A stretch of DNA of 64,000 nt, from NCBI RefSeq assembly GCF_000196115.1, contig NC_005027.1, positions 1,674,001-1,738,000 of the forward strand, in the 5' to 3' direction. This DNA is from Rhodopirellula baltica SH 1. Lineage in GTDB: Bacteria > Planctomycetota > Planctomycetia > Pirellulales > Pirellulaceae. The notes under the pieces were generated by a model. That model was given only the letters and a program-made list of their open reading frames with translations. It was not told where the DNA came from and did no database searches. Of this stretch, positions 15,687-23,376 are shown in pieces (position 1 is the stretch's first letter; the number at the start of each line of letters is the position of its first letter). A program made the translations under genes and the position numbers.

Positions 15687-15857
15687 ATGGACAAGAAGGC
15701 GAAGAAGCGTTTGGACGTTATCAACAAGAAGCTGCAGACATTGCGTCCGCGGTTGGCTGGTTCCAAAGAACAAGCCGATGATCTGGAAGAACTGAAGGAA
15801 CTCGAAGACGAAATCAAATCGCTCGAGGAAGAAGCCGCCAAACTGCGAGCGTCTTGA
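15687..15857 (+). CDS. Small coiled-coil protein
   Basis: 56-residue, highly charged, almost entirely helical protein: a basic N-terminus (MDKKAKKRLDVINKKLQ) followed by an acidic heptad-like stretch (DDLEELKELEDEIKSLEEEA). It starts at the ATG at 15687, preceded by CAGGAGAAACC as ribosome site, 19 bases after the transporter gene, so it is probably co-transcribed with it. The longer open frame starting inside the transporter gene is not the real gene. It could be a small partner of the transporter or an unrelated conserved protein; function unknown. Confidence 0.8.
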   Translation: MDKKAKKRLDVINKKLQTLRPRLAGSKEQADDLEELKELEDEIKSLEEEAAKLRAS

Positions 15858-15918
15858 GATCACGACGAGTGGTCATGGGACACTCCGTGGTCCACGAAGT
15901 GGGCTGGAAAGAGAAAGC

Positions 15919-17202
15919 ATGATGAACAGCGTGTGGCGGCCGTATTGCCAGATGAAGACCGCTCCTCCGCCGATGAAAATCGTCGCGACGGAAGGCTGCC
16001 ATCTGATCGGCCAAAACGGTGAATGCTGGATCGATGGAATGGCATCGTGGTGGTCGGCTTGCCACGGATACAATCACCCGCAAGTTCGCGATGCGGTGAC
16101 CGAACAATTGCATCGAATGCCTCATGTCATGTTCGGTGGCATCACGCATGAACCAGCCGAGCGTTTGGCAAATCGGCTGGCCGAGTTGGCTCCCGACGAT
16201 TTGAACCACGTGTTCTTTTCAGACAGCGGATCCGTCGCGGTGGAGGTTGCGATGAAGATGGCGATTGGCCATTGGCGTCGCCACGATCGTCCCGGTCGCA
16301 CACGGTTCTTGGCTTTCGACAACGCTTATCACGGCGACACCACCGGTGCGATGTCGCTTTGCGATCCTCAACGCAGCATGCACGCAAGGTACAGCGGAGC
16401 GATCACGCAGCAATATCACGTCGCACTTCCGCGTGATGCAACGACGGAAGCGGTTTTGGAACGCACGTTAGCGGCGCATTCGGATTCGATCGCGGGTGTT
16501 TTTGTGGAGCCGTTGGTCCAAGGTGCCGGCGGGATGCGATTTCACGATGTCATCACACTCCGGCGGATTCGCGATGCTTGCAAGCGGCACGACGTTCTGT
16601 TGATCGCCGATGAGATTGCAACCGGGTTTCAGCGTACCGGTAAGATGTTCGCGGTCGATCACACCGCGGATCTGCAGTCACCCGTTGTGCCCGACATTCT
16701 GTGTCTCGGCAAGGCGTTGACGGCTGGCACGATGTCGATGGCGGTCACGATTGCTCGGTCCCATGTGTTCGATTCGTTCTACAGTGACGACCCCGGTGCG
16801 GCATTAATGCACGGGCCGACATTCATGGCGAACCCATTGGCTTGTTCTGCCGCGAACGCTTCGCTGGATCTATTCGAAGGAAATCCTTACGACGTCGAGA
16901 AGATCGAGACGATTCTTCGCGAACGTTTGTCCGTCCTCCGAGACATAGACAACGTTGCGGATGTGCGGTGTTTTGGAGCGATTGGAGTCGTTCAGTTCCG
17001 TGATCCGCCCAAGATGCAGATGGTTCAAGACGAGTTGGTTCGGCGAGGCGTCTGGCTGCGTCCGTTTGGGGATTGCTTGTACACGACGCCGCCGTTGTGC
17101 ATCAACGAAGATGCGTTGCACCGAATCTGCGACGCAATGATCGAGGCAACTCGCGCGACTATGCCGCGAAGCGATTCGCCCATGTGCAATCAGTTGCGAT
17201 AA
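15919..17202 (+). CDS. bioA: Adenosylmethionine-8-amino-7-oxononanoate aminotransferase
   Basis: 427-residue class III PLP aminotransferase of biotin synthesis: it uses S-adenosylmethionine to aminate KAPA to DAPA. BioA-specific features include W-x-P-Y in VWRPYCQM, the SWWSACHGYNHP substrate region, YHGDTTGAMS, the PLP Asp231 in DEIATGFQRTG, and Lys265 in CLGKALTAG as the Schiff-base lysine. C-terminal WLRPFGDCLYTTPP matches too. ATG at 15919 or 15922; AGAAAG just upstream. No other bio genes are seen nearby. The last 13 bases overlap the convergent gene. Confidence 0.95.
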   Translation: MMNSVWRPYCQMKTAPPPMKIVATEGCHLIGQNGECWIDGMASWWSACHGYNHPQVRDAVTEQLHRMPHVMFGGITHEPAERLANRLAELAPDDLNHVFFSDSGSVAVEVAMKMAIGHWRRHDRPGRTRFLAFDNAYHGDTTGAMSLCDPQRSMHARYSGAITQQYHVALPRDATTEAVLERTLAAHSDSIAGVFVEPLVQGAGGMRFHDVITLRRIRDACKRHDVLLIADEIATGFQRTGKMFAVDHTADLQSPVVPDILCLGKALTAGTMSMAVTIARSHVFDSFYSDDPGAALMHGPTFMANPLACSAANASLDLFEGNPYDVEKIETILRERLSVLRDIDNVADVRCFGAIGVVQFRDPPKMQMVQDELVRRGVWLRPFGDCLYTTPPLCINEDALHRICDAMIEATRATMPRSDSPMCNQLR

Positions 17203-18062
17203 CGTTCGTGACACTGGTTGCAGGCCTGCTTCAGTCGCGCCATTGACTCTCGCAATTCCTGGAAATCTTTTCGTTCGACCTGAGATTCCATGGCATGAAC
17301 CAACCGAACGGAATCATGCATCCAGGGACGCATCTCTTCGTTGCAAACTCGGTGTGATTCTCGCAAAGCCTCTTGGAGCAAACGAACGTCGCTCACTTTC
17401 CAGTCGTTGGTTTTCATCGAATCCAGCAACACTTCGTATTGCAATGACGTGTCGACCATGTGCGAGGCGAGAGTGCTGATCTCGGCGACTTCGACGAGTT
17501 TGGGAAGCTCAGCCGAAATCGGCTGCGGCTGAAAGCCATCGACATCACGCCAAAGACCGGCGTACTGCGAGCCGGTGCCTGCTCGTTTCAGAAGCTCGAT
17601 CGCTTGTTTTCGATCCAACCAACCAGCTGACTGCGCGATGACTGCGGCCATTGCCGGGCCGCGGTGTTTGCCGTGATGGCAATGCACGTACATCGGATCT
17701 TTGATCTGCTTGGTTAGCGCAGCCGCGGCTTTGCACGCATCGTCGTGCACACCGTCGTATCCAATTGGAATGTGGATGTAACGCAATCCATGTTTGCGAG
17801 CGAGTTCGATCTCGGGACGTTGTCCATCCACGCTGACAACAACCTTCACACCCAATCCTGCCAGTTCTGCGAAGGCTTCCTCGCCGACCGGCGCAGCGCC
17901 GGACATCAATTGCGGATGGATTTGGATCCGATTCTCCAGGGCGGATGTCCGTTCCTGGGACACAGAATCGTCCGCGATTGTGTCGACCGTCCCAAGCTCG
18001 AATGCGAAGAGAACGCAAGACCAGCCCAAGACCCGAATGATGCAAAGTTGTGAAGGAATCAT
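17190..18062 (-). CDS. Exported tyrosine/dual-specificity phosphatase-like protein with C-terminal CxxCH
   Basis: 290-residue protein with an N-terminal hydrophobic export signal (about residues 5-25). Residues ~45-160 form a cysteine phosphatase fold: Asp in VVVSVDG and the P-loop VHCHHGKHRGP with Cys128 and Arg134 (HCX5R). Residues ~175-290 are helical and end in QACNQCHERYRN, a CxxCH haem-attachment motif at Cys281/Cys284/His285 exactly where cytochrome c' proteins carry theirs. So a phosphatase-like domain seems joined to a cytochrome c'-like four-helix domain in the periplasm. A substrate (phosphate ester, or a non-phosphatase role) is not known. Overlaps the bioA 3' end by 13 bases. Confidence 0.8.
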   Translation of the reverse strand: MIPSQLCIIRVLGWSCVLFAFELGTVDTIADDSVSQERTSALENRIQIHPQLMSGAAPVGEEAFAELAGLGVKVVVSVDGQRPEIELARKHGLRYIHIPIGYDGVHDDACKAAAALTKQIKDPMYVHCHHGKHRGPAMAAVIAQSAGWLDRKQAIELLKRAGTGSQYAGLWRDVDGFQPQPISAELPKLVEVAEISTLASHMVDTSLQYEVLLDSMKTNDWKVSDVRLLQEALRESHRVCNEEMRPWMHDSVRLVHAMESQVERKDFQELRESMARLKQACNQCHERYRN

Positions 18063-18138
18063 GCCGCATAAGATACCTCATATGGAAGCCCTGATGAAAG
18101 CATCCGCGACATTGCAGGTACATCGACACAAACGGTGT

Positions 18139-18159
18139 CTGAGAACGTGAAATTCTCAG
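18139..18159. terminator. Small hairpin, possible terminator
   Basis: CTGAGAA at 18139-18145 pairs with TTCTCAG at 18153-18159. It lies downstream of the minus-strand lipoprotein gene (ending 18259). No T-run follows, so a terminator role is weak. Confidence 0.25.
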
Positions 18160-18258
18160 ACGCCGCCGGCGTGACCGCTCAATGGGCGCGACTGGTGCAC
18201 CCACGCTGCCCGTGCGATCCGAATGCACGACAGCGTGGTTGTCCGAGAACTCAGATGC

Positions 18259-18681
18259 CTAAGATTTCATCAGCTCGATGGTCACGCTGTTCTCGCCTTC
18301 GCTGACGACCGCCTGGATATCGGTTGTCGTCTCATTCCAGTATTTCTCGGGAACAGATTCATCAATTTTGACGGCTTCCGGAGATCCCTCTTCCATCGGA
18401 ACGGTCCTTGGTGCGAGGTACACGTTGTAGGTACCGGTTGGAATGGGATCTTTGAGTGCGAACTGGCCACCATCACCAATGTCGGTGCCGGCGGCTTGGC
18501 CTGTGGTTGAATCCAAGAACATCACCGCAGCGTCATCGTAAGGCTTGCCATTCAGGCTGACTGTTCCTTCCACCGTGCCGACGGAAGGTGCGTCGCTGCA
18601 TCCGAGTGAAAATGTTGAAAGACATGCGATCGCGGAAAATAGAAATGCGGAACGTTTCGACGTGTAGGTTTTTTGAGTCAC
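18259..18681 (-). CDS. Planctomycete-type lipoprotein with carboxypeptidase-regulatory-like domain
   Basis: 140-residue lipoprotein: signal sequence with lipobox-like FSLGC (Cys28), then a single beta-sandwich resembling transthyretin/carboxypeptidase-regulatory domains (VEGTVSLNGKPYDDAAVMFLD, ... GDGGQFALKDPIPTGTYNVYL, ... VTIELMKS). Proteins of this type commonly follow DUF1559 prepilin-like genes in planctomycetes, as here: it lies ~240 bases downstream of the DUF1559 gene on the same strand. The gap between them holds a folded repeat. Probably anchored in a membrane facing the periplasm. Function unknown. Confidence 0.8.
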   Translation of the reverse strand: MTQKTYTSKRSAFLFSAIACLSTFSLGCSDAPSVGTVEGTVSLNGKPYDDAAVMFLDSTTGQAAGTDIGDGGQFALKDPIPTGTYNVYLAPRTVPMEEGSPEAVKIDESVPEKYWNETTTDIQAVVSEGENSVTIELMKS

Positions 18682-18807
18682 TGGAAGAATCGCTTTGTTT
18701 GAAGGAGTTGGATTGGATGGTGTCGGTCGCGGTCTGCCGATCGGATCGAAAGGTCCCGCGTCAAATTTCGCTGGCTAAGCACGTGAGCGGGAGTCATTGG
18801 GCTTGAT

Positions 18808-18869
18808 CACGTAGCAGCGTCTCTCCGAGACGCTGTCATTTGCGAGTCTCAGAGAGACTCGCCTACGTG
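18808..18869. repeat. Nested palindromic element, three-way-junction-like
   Basis: CACGTAG (18808-18814) and CTACGTG (18863-18869) enclose two perfect hairpins: AGCGTCTC/GAGACGCT (18816-18834) and GCGAGTCTC/GAGACTCGC (18842-18862). The folded form would be a cloverleaf-like junction. It is placed between a DUF1559 gene and its downstream lipoprotein gene. It could be a dispersed repeat, an mRNA stabiliser, or a transcription attenuator. Confidence 0.8.
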
Positions 18870-18924
18870 AGGTTCTACCCGATCATTCCTGCCGACCTGC
18901 TTGGAACGTGTGTCGTACAGAAAC

Positions 18925-19917
18925 CTATTGTGGGAAAGTGGTGACTTCACCGTCGTAGCGGCAACACAATTGTTTCAGCAGCAAAAAGTCGATCGAATCG
19001 GTGATGAATTGAACGCTCGCATCACCCATCACCACATTGATTCCGCCGGTGTGCATGGAATTGATCACCGTGTTGTTTCGATACATGCGGTCGGTTGCTC
19101 CCGTTTGCACAATTTGCGAGTTCGGTGCGAATCGAACGCAAGTTGTTCCGGTTTGCCAAAGGTCCCAGCTGCTTGGTCCATCGACTGGGCGCGGGTGTCT
19201 CGAGCCCATCCATCCACCGTAGTAGTTTGATGTGCGGTTCACCCCGTCGACCCATCCGGATTGCTCTGCGATCATGATGGCATTGGTTGTCCCGTCGACA
19301 ACGTCACGCATCTTGATTTTTCCATTGGCAAACAGCATTCCGTTGTTGGACGACCAACCGTGACCAAGGTCAGCGGTTCCCTTGTTTGGGTCGCCACCAG
19401 GGACCGGACGAGCGGCGCCTTGGATTCCGACATACATGATGTTCATGGCACCTTCGGAATTGTTCGATACCGGCGCGTTCTCGAACATATCAATCGCGGA
19501 TGAGGGGCATGCGTAAGTTGGAACGGCAAGGTATTTGAGGATTTCGTTGCCTTTGAGTGCATCCGCACCGGCTGCGCCACCGGCCATGAAATGAGACGAA
19601 TAGCTGAACTCAAGCTGGTCGTGAATGTTGCCTTGTTCGAGAAATGGAAGAATCAACGCACGCCAATTTGATCCGCTGGCGGGCCAAGTCTCTCGAAGGT
19701 TATATGAACCAAGAGGAAAGCTTGACATCGTGTCGTGATAGTTGTGCATCGCTAAACCAAGTTGTTTCATGTTGTTCGAACAACTCATTCTTCTGGCGGC
19801 TTCTCTTGCAGATTGGACTGCGGGAAGAAGGAGTCCAACCAAGACACCAATGATCGCTATGACAACCAATAGCTCGACCAAAGTGAATCCAGAGTTTGCA
19901 TGTTGCTTCTGACGCAT
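18925..19917 (-). CDS. DUF1559 prepilin-like protein
   Basis: 330-residue protein starting at the ATG at 19917, which has AAGGA eight bases upstream; the frame's extension to 20055 lacks this. The N-terminus is a type IV prepilin-like leader (GFTLVELLVVIAIIGVLVGL) with Glu at +5, followed by AAREAARRMSCSNNMKQLGLA, the hallmark of the DUF1559 family, hugely expanded in planctomycetes. The remainder is a beta-rich extracytoplasmic domain ending in the H-x-GG-x-N 'MHTGGINVVMGDASVQF' block. It is expected to be processed by a prepilin peptidase and to form pseudopilus-like or surface structures; the actual role is unproven. Confidence 0.95.
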   Translation of the reverse strand: MRQKQHANSGFTLVELLVVIAIIGVLVGLLLPAVQSAREAARRMSCSNNMKQLGLAMHNYHDTMSSFPLGSYNLRETWPASGSNWRALILPFLEQGNIHDQLEFSYSSHFMAGGAAGADALKGNEILKYLAVPTYACPSSAIDMFENAPVSNNSEGAMNIMYVGIQGAARPVPGGDPNKGTADLGHGWSSNNGMLFANGKIKMRDVVDGTTNAIMIAEQSGWVDGVNRTSNYYGGWMGSRHPRPVDGPSSWDLWQTGTTCVRFAPNSQIVQTGATDRMYRNNTVINSMHTGGINVVMGDASVQFITDSIDFLLLKQLCCRYDGEVTTFPQ

Positions 19918-20446
19918 CGACAAATCCTTAGGTGAGAGATTCGATCCCGTGATTGGACACAGGCAATCGAAACATAAGGTGAAGGAGGGAAGAATCCTTC
20001 CCGAAAGATCGCTTCGTCGAGTGAGTTTTGGACTCCGCCCATTCACTTGCACCACTCAGGCGGAGATCATGCAAAGGCAAAGGCAATGCCAAAGCGTCTT
20101 GGTGCCGGACGGAACCAACTCAAGAGGTACGCGGCGGGAAGATGAGGCGCGGTGTGGTCGCGTAATGCTGCCACGGGGACCGTTAGTTTCATGACAAGAA
20201 GGAAGCAAGCGAGCGTGTTCGAAACGCGGCGTTGCTTAGGTCATGCGCACAGCCGTAGCATGCATGTCTTAATTGTGAGCAGCCCCCCCCGCATCGGTCG
20301 GATGCATCTGCACAGTATGCGTCAACACCGTTGCTAGACGACTGAGTTGACTTGGTGTTTTAGGTAGATTGTGAGAGCCAGTTTTGTGCGGGCACACCGC
20401 GTTGGTTGACCAGATCGATTGGTCAAAGTCTGATTCGAAGGTCCGC
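19918..20446. other. Intergenic stretch (529 bases)
   Basis: Lies upstream of the DUF1559 gene and downstream of the radical SAM gene, both on the minus strand. The promoter of the DUF1559 gene should be here. There is an eight-C run near 20283-20290. I see no convincing ORF, RNA gene or clear hairpin. Confidence 0.5.
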
Positions 20447-21709
20447 TTAAACCTGTCCAGTCGCAGCTGACTCGAACGCATCGAAAAGGCTCAACTGGAC
20501 TGATTTGGGACGCAGGCGATTCCGTAGTCCAACACTGTCCAGGCTGAGTGGTTCCGGATGACGATCTGACGTGATCAAGAAGGGGCGTGCTTTTTTGTAC
20601 GAGACGCCAATTCGAATCAGGTCTTCATCCCGGATGGCGTGATGACGTCGCGTGTTGAGAATACGTTTGACGCCTCGCTCCCCGATTCCGGGAACTCGTA
20701 GCAACATCTCTCTCGACGCTCGATTGACATCGATCGGAAACGACTCGCGATTGCGAAGTGCCCAAGCGAGTTTAGGATCGATGTCCAAATCGAGGTTTTG
20801 CGATTCCGGCGTTGTCAGTTCCGATGCATCGAACCCATAGAACCGCAGCAGCCAATCGGCTTGGTACAAACGATGTTCACGGACCAATGGAGGCGACATG
20901 CCCGGCAGACGGGCGTCCGCGTGCGGGATCGGGCTGTACGCGGAGTAATAGACACGACGCAGTTGATGTGTGCCGTACAGTACCGACGAAGTGTTCAGGA
21001 TGTCTTGATCGGTTGAGTCGGTTGCACCAACGATCATTTGTGTGCTTTGGCCCGCGGGAACAAATTGCGGCACACGAAGGCCTCGTTTTCGATCCGACGT
21101 GATTTCTTCTCGTTTGATTTTGATCCGGTCCATCGACTGTTCGATCGCCGGGCGTTTCTTTTCTGGTGCAAGGGTTTTCAAGTCGCCGACGGTTGGTAGT
21201 TCGATGTTGATGCTCAGCCGGTCAGCGTATTGACCCGCCGTCTCGATCAAGTCATCCGCAGCGTTTGGAATTGTTTTCAAATGGATGTAGCCGCGGAACG
21301 ACTCTCGCTCACGAAGCGTTTTCGCGACCTCGATCATTTGCCCCATCGTGTAGTCGGAATCTTGGATGATTCCGCTGCTGAGAAACAACCCTTCGATGTA
21401 ATTGCGGCGGTAGAAATCCATCGTCAGCTTGACGACTTGCTCCGGAGTGAACCGAGCCCGCGGGGTATCGCTGCTGATTCGGTTGACGCAGTACTGGCAA
21501 TCGTAGATGCAATAGTTCGTCAGCAGAATTTTCAGCAGGGAAACGCATCGTCCGTCGGGCGTGTACGAGTGGCAAATCCCCATTCCTTCGGTGCTGCCCA
21601 AACCGCCCTTCGATTCGCGTTTCGAGCCACTGCTAGCGCAGGAGGCATCGTATTTCGCGGCGTCAGCGAGGATCGCCAGTTTTCCGTTGATGTCCGATGG
21701 TGACGGCAT
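20447..21709 (-). CDS. Putative DNA modification/repair radical SAM protein
   Basis: 420-residue radical SAM protein. The iron-sulfur cysteines are in CIYDCQYC near residues 67-74, followed by TPEQV...YRRNYIEGLFLSSGI, typical of the family called 'putative DNA modification/repair radical SAM protein'. The C-terminus has helix-hairpin-helix DNA-binding-like sequence (INRASREMLLRVPGIGERGVKRI around residues 330-355). This family is usually encoded beside a small uracil-DNA-glycosylase-related partner; no such gene is adjacent here. Cytoplasmic, probably acting on nucleic acid; reaction unknown. ATG at 21709. Confidence 0.9.
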   Translation of the reverse strand: MPSPSDINGKLAILADAAKYDASCASSGSKRESKGGLGSTEGMGICHSYTPDGRCVSLLKILLTNYCIYDCQYCVNRISSDTPRARFTPEQVVKLTMDFYRRNYIEGLFLSSGIIQDSDYTMGQMIEVAKTLRERESFRGYIHLKTIPNAADDLIETAGQYADRLSINIELPTVGDLKTLAPEKKRPAIEQSMDRIKIKREEITSDRKRGLRVPQFVPAGQSTQMIVGATDSTDQDILNTSSVLYGTHQLRRVYYSAYSPIPHADARLPGMSPPLVREHRLYQADWLLRFYGFDASELTTPESQNLDLDIDPKLAWALRNRESFPIDVNRASREMLLRVPGIGERGVKRILNTRRHHAIRDEDLIRIGVSYKKARPFLITSDRHPEPLSLDSVGLRNRLRPKSVQLSLFDAFESAATGQV

Positions 21710-21824
21710 GAAGTCTCGCGTTGGGTGGAGGCCGCAAGATTAGTTTCGCGGCGAGTTGTTCGTTTGAACGGTGACGAAGCAAACCTTGCGCCCGATGGTT
21801 TGATCGGGTGTAGCAATGCATTGA

Positions 21825-23258
21825 ATGCTCCGCACCATCCATTCGTTAGAACCGTTAAAACCGGGCCGAGTTGACAGGATGGGATGGTCGAAACGGCGGT
21901 TTTTTCGAGAATCCTTTGACGTCGTCGAAAAGATTGGGTTTGCTGATGATTGGCCGCTGAAACTACGACGGCCCATGCTCAACGAACAAGGATTCAAATT
22001 GTCTTTCTACGTCTTTTTGCTGGTTTTGGTATCGCTCTGCTGCGGTTCCGTCCCGGGTTGGTCGGAACCGTCGTTCCGGTCGGTGATTGCCAGCGTCGCG
22101 TTGGTGGCGGGATGGACGATTCTGTGTCATACGGCCGCTCGAATGATGGTGTTGCAGGTCAGGCGTGGGCACATGCGAATTCGAGACGCGAGCCGGATGC
22201 TTGAGGTTCAGCTAGACATTTTCCGCTGGTTGGGGCTGCCCGTGGTGCTGACTTGTCTTGGTGCGTTTTCACTGGCGGCCTGGTCCCGCGAACAGCCGAT
22301 TTTGGAGTCCAGCATGATGCTGCAATCCATCGTTCTGCTGATGCCAGGCATCACCATTCTGCTGGCGACTTGGTCCGCCGAGCATGTCTTTGGGGCTCGG
22401 CTGGGTCTAACCGACTCGTCGCTGCGAAACTACTTTGTATCGTTGTGGTCAGGACTCCGGGCAGGTCCCGTTTGGTTGATCATTCCAACGATGCTCTTTC
22501 TGCTGTTGGGTGATTTGGCAGAATGGAGTCAACCGATCGCTACGGGCAATGCGGTCGCAATCGGTATCGGAGTGGGAATCGCGGCGATCGCATTTTTGCT
22601 GCCATGGATCGTGAGCCGAGTCATTCGTCAGGAAACCATGGCTCCCGCCGATCGCGAATCGATCACATTGTGGCTCAACCGCGTGGGCGTGCGAACCGAG
22701 GGATGGTCTGCGATGCGGGTCGTCCGATGGAACACCAACGGACGTGTCTTCAACGCTTTGGTGGCGGGTTTGTTTCGTCCCGGACGAATGCTGTTGTTGT
22801 CCGATCGCGTGATTGACGAATTGCCTCGAGGTCAGTTGTTGATGGTCGTCATGCACGAGGTGGCTCATGTGCGGCGCTGGCACGTTCCGATCCGAATGGC
22901 GGCCGTCGCACCAGCGTGGTTTGTTTCGATTTGGGTTGGGTCGTTGTTCACGAATGAATCCTGGGGAGCAACCGTTGGCGGGCTGACTGGGTTGGTGTTG
23001 ACCGTCGGGACTTTGAGTGCTGTTGCGTATCTGACGGAATGGGACGCTGACGCGGTCGCTTGCAAGTTGGCTGTCAAAGCCGGCGGCCAAGCCGATGGGA
23101 TGCCAGCGACGGAAGCCGAAGCGGCTGGAATGATGGCCGCGGCCCTGGGCCGAGTCACGGCGGGACATCCCGCGGCACGTCGAGCGAGTTGGTTGCACCC
23201 CAGTTTGGCGATGCGAGTCAAACGGTTGGCCAAACCGCCTCGCATGCATCTGATTTGA
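21825..23258 (+). CDS. Membrane-embedded M48-type zinc metallopeptidase
   Basis: Membrane protease of up to 477 residues. At least six hydrophobic segments are visible in the first ~280 residues. The catalytic motif is HEVAHVRRWH (H-E-x-x-H), with a downstream zinc-ligand region in TEWDADAVACKLA. This resembles peptidase M48 (HtpX/Ste24) proteins, here with extra N-terminal membrane segments. The start is uncertain: 21825 opens the frame, MGWSKRR begins at 21882, and MLNEQGF at 21975 gives the start nearest the first membrane segment. Likely role is membrane protein quality control; substrates unknown. The tail after about residue 420 is Ala/Gly-rich. Confidence 0.85.
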   Translation: MLRTIHSLEPLKPGRVDRMGWSKRRFFRESFDVVEKIGFADDWPLKLRRPMLNEQGFKLSFYVFLLVLVSLCCGSVPGWSEPSFRSVIASVALVAGWTILCHTAARMMVLQVRRGHMRIRDASRMLEVQLDIFRWLGLPVVLTCLGAFSLAAWSREQPILESSMMLQSIVLLMPGITILLATWSAEHVFGARLGLTDSSLRNYFVSLWSGLRAGPVWLIIPTMLFLLLGDLAEWSQPIATGNAVAIGIGVGIAAIAFLLPWIVSRVIRQETMAPADRESITLWLNRVGVRTEGWSAMRVVRWNTNGRVFNALVAGLFRPGRMLLLSDRVIDELPRGQLLMVVMHEVAHVRRWHVPIRMAAVAPAWFVSIWVGSLFTNESWGATVGGLTGLVLTVGTLSAVAYLTEWDADAVACKLAVKAGGQADGMPATEAEAAGMMAAALGRVTAGHPAARRASWLHPSLAMRVKRLAKPPRMHLI

Positions 23259-23376
23259 TCGACGCTGGCTTCGCATCTTCATGATGGTCGCGTTGAGATA
23301 GGGAAGGACTGGAGAAAGGCTTTGAGTTAGAATCGTGTTCCCTCACACCTTTCCCACCTGAAGAAGAGCCTTTTGC

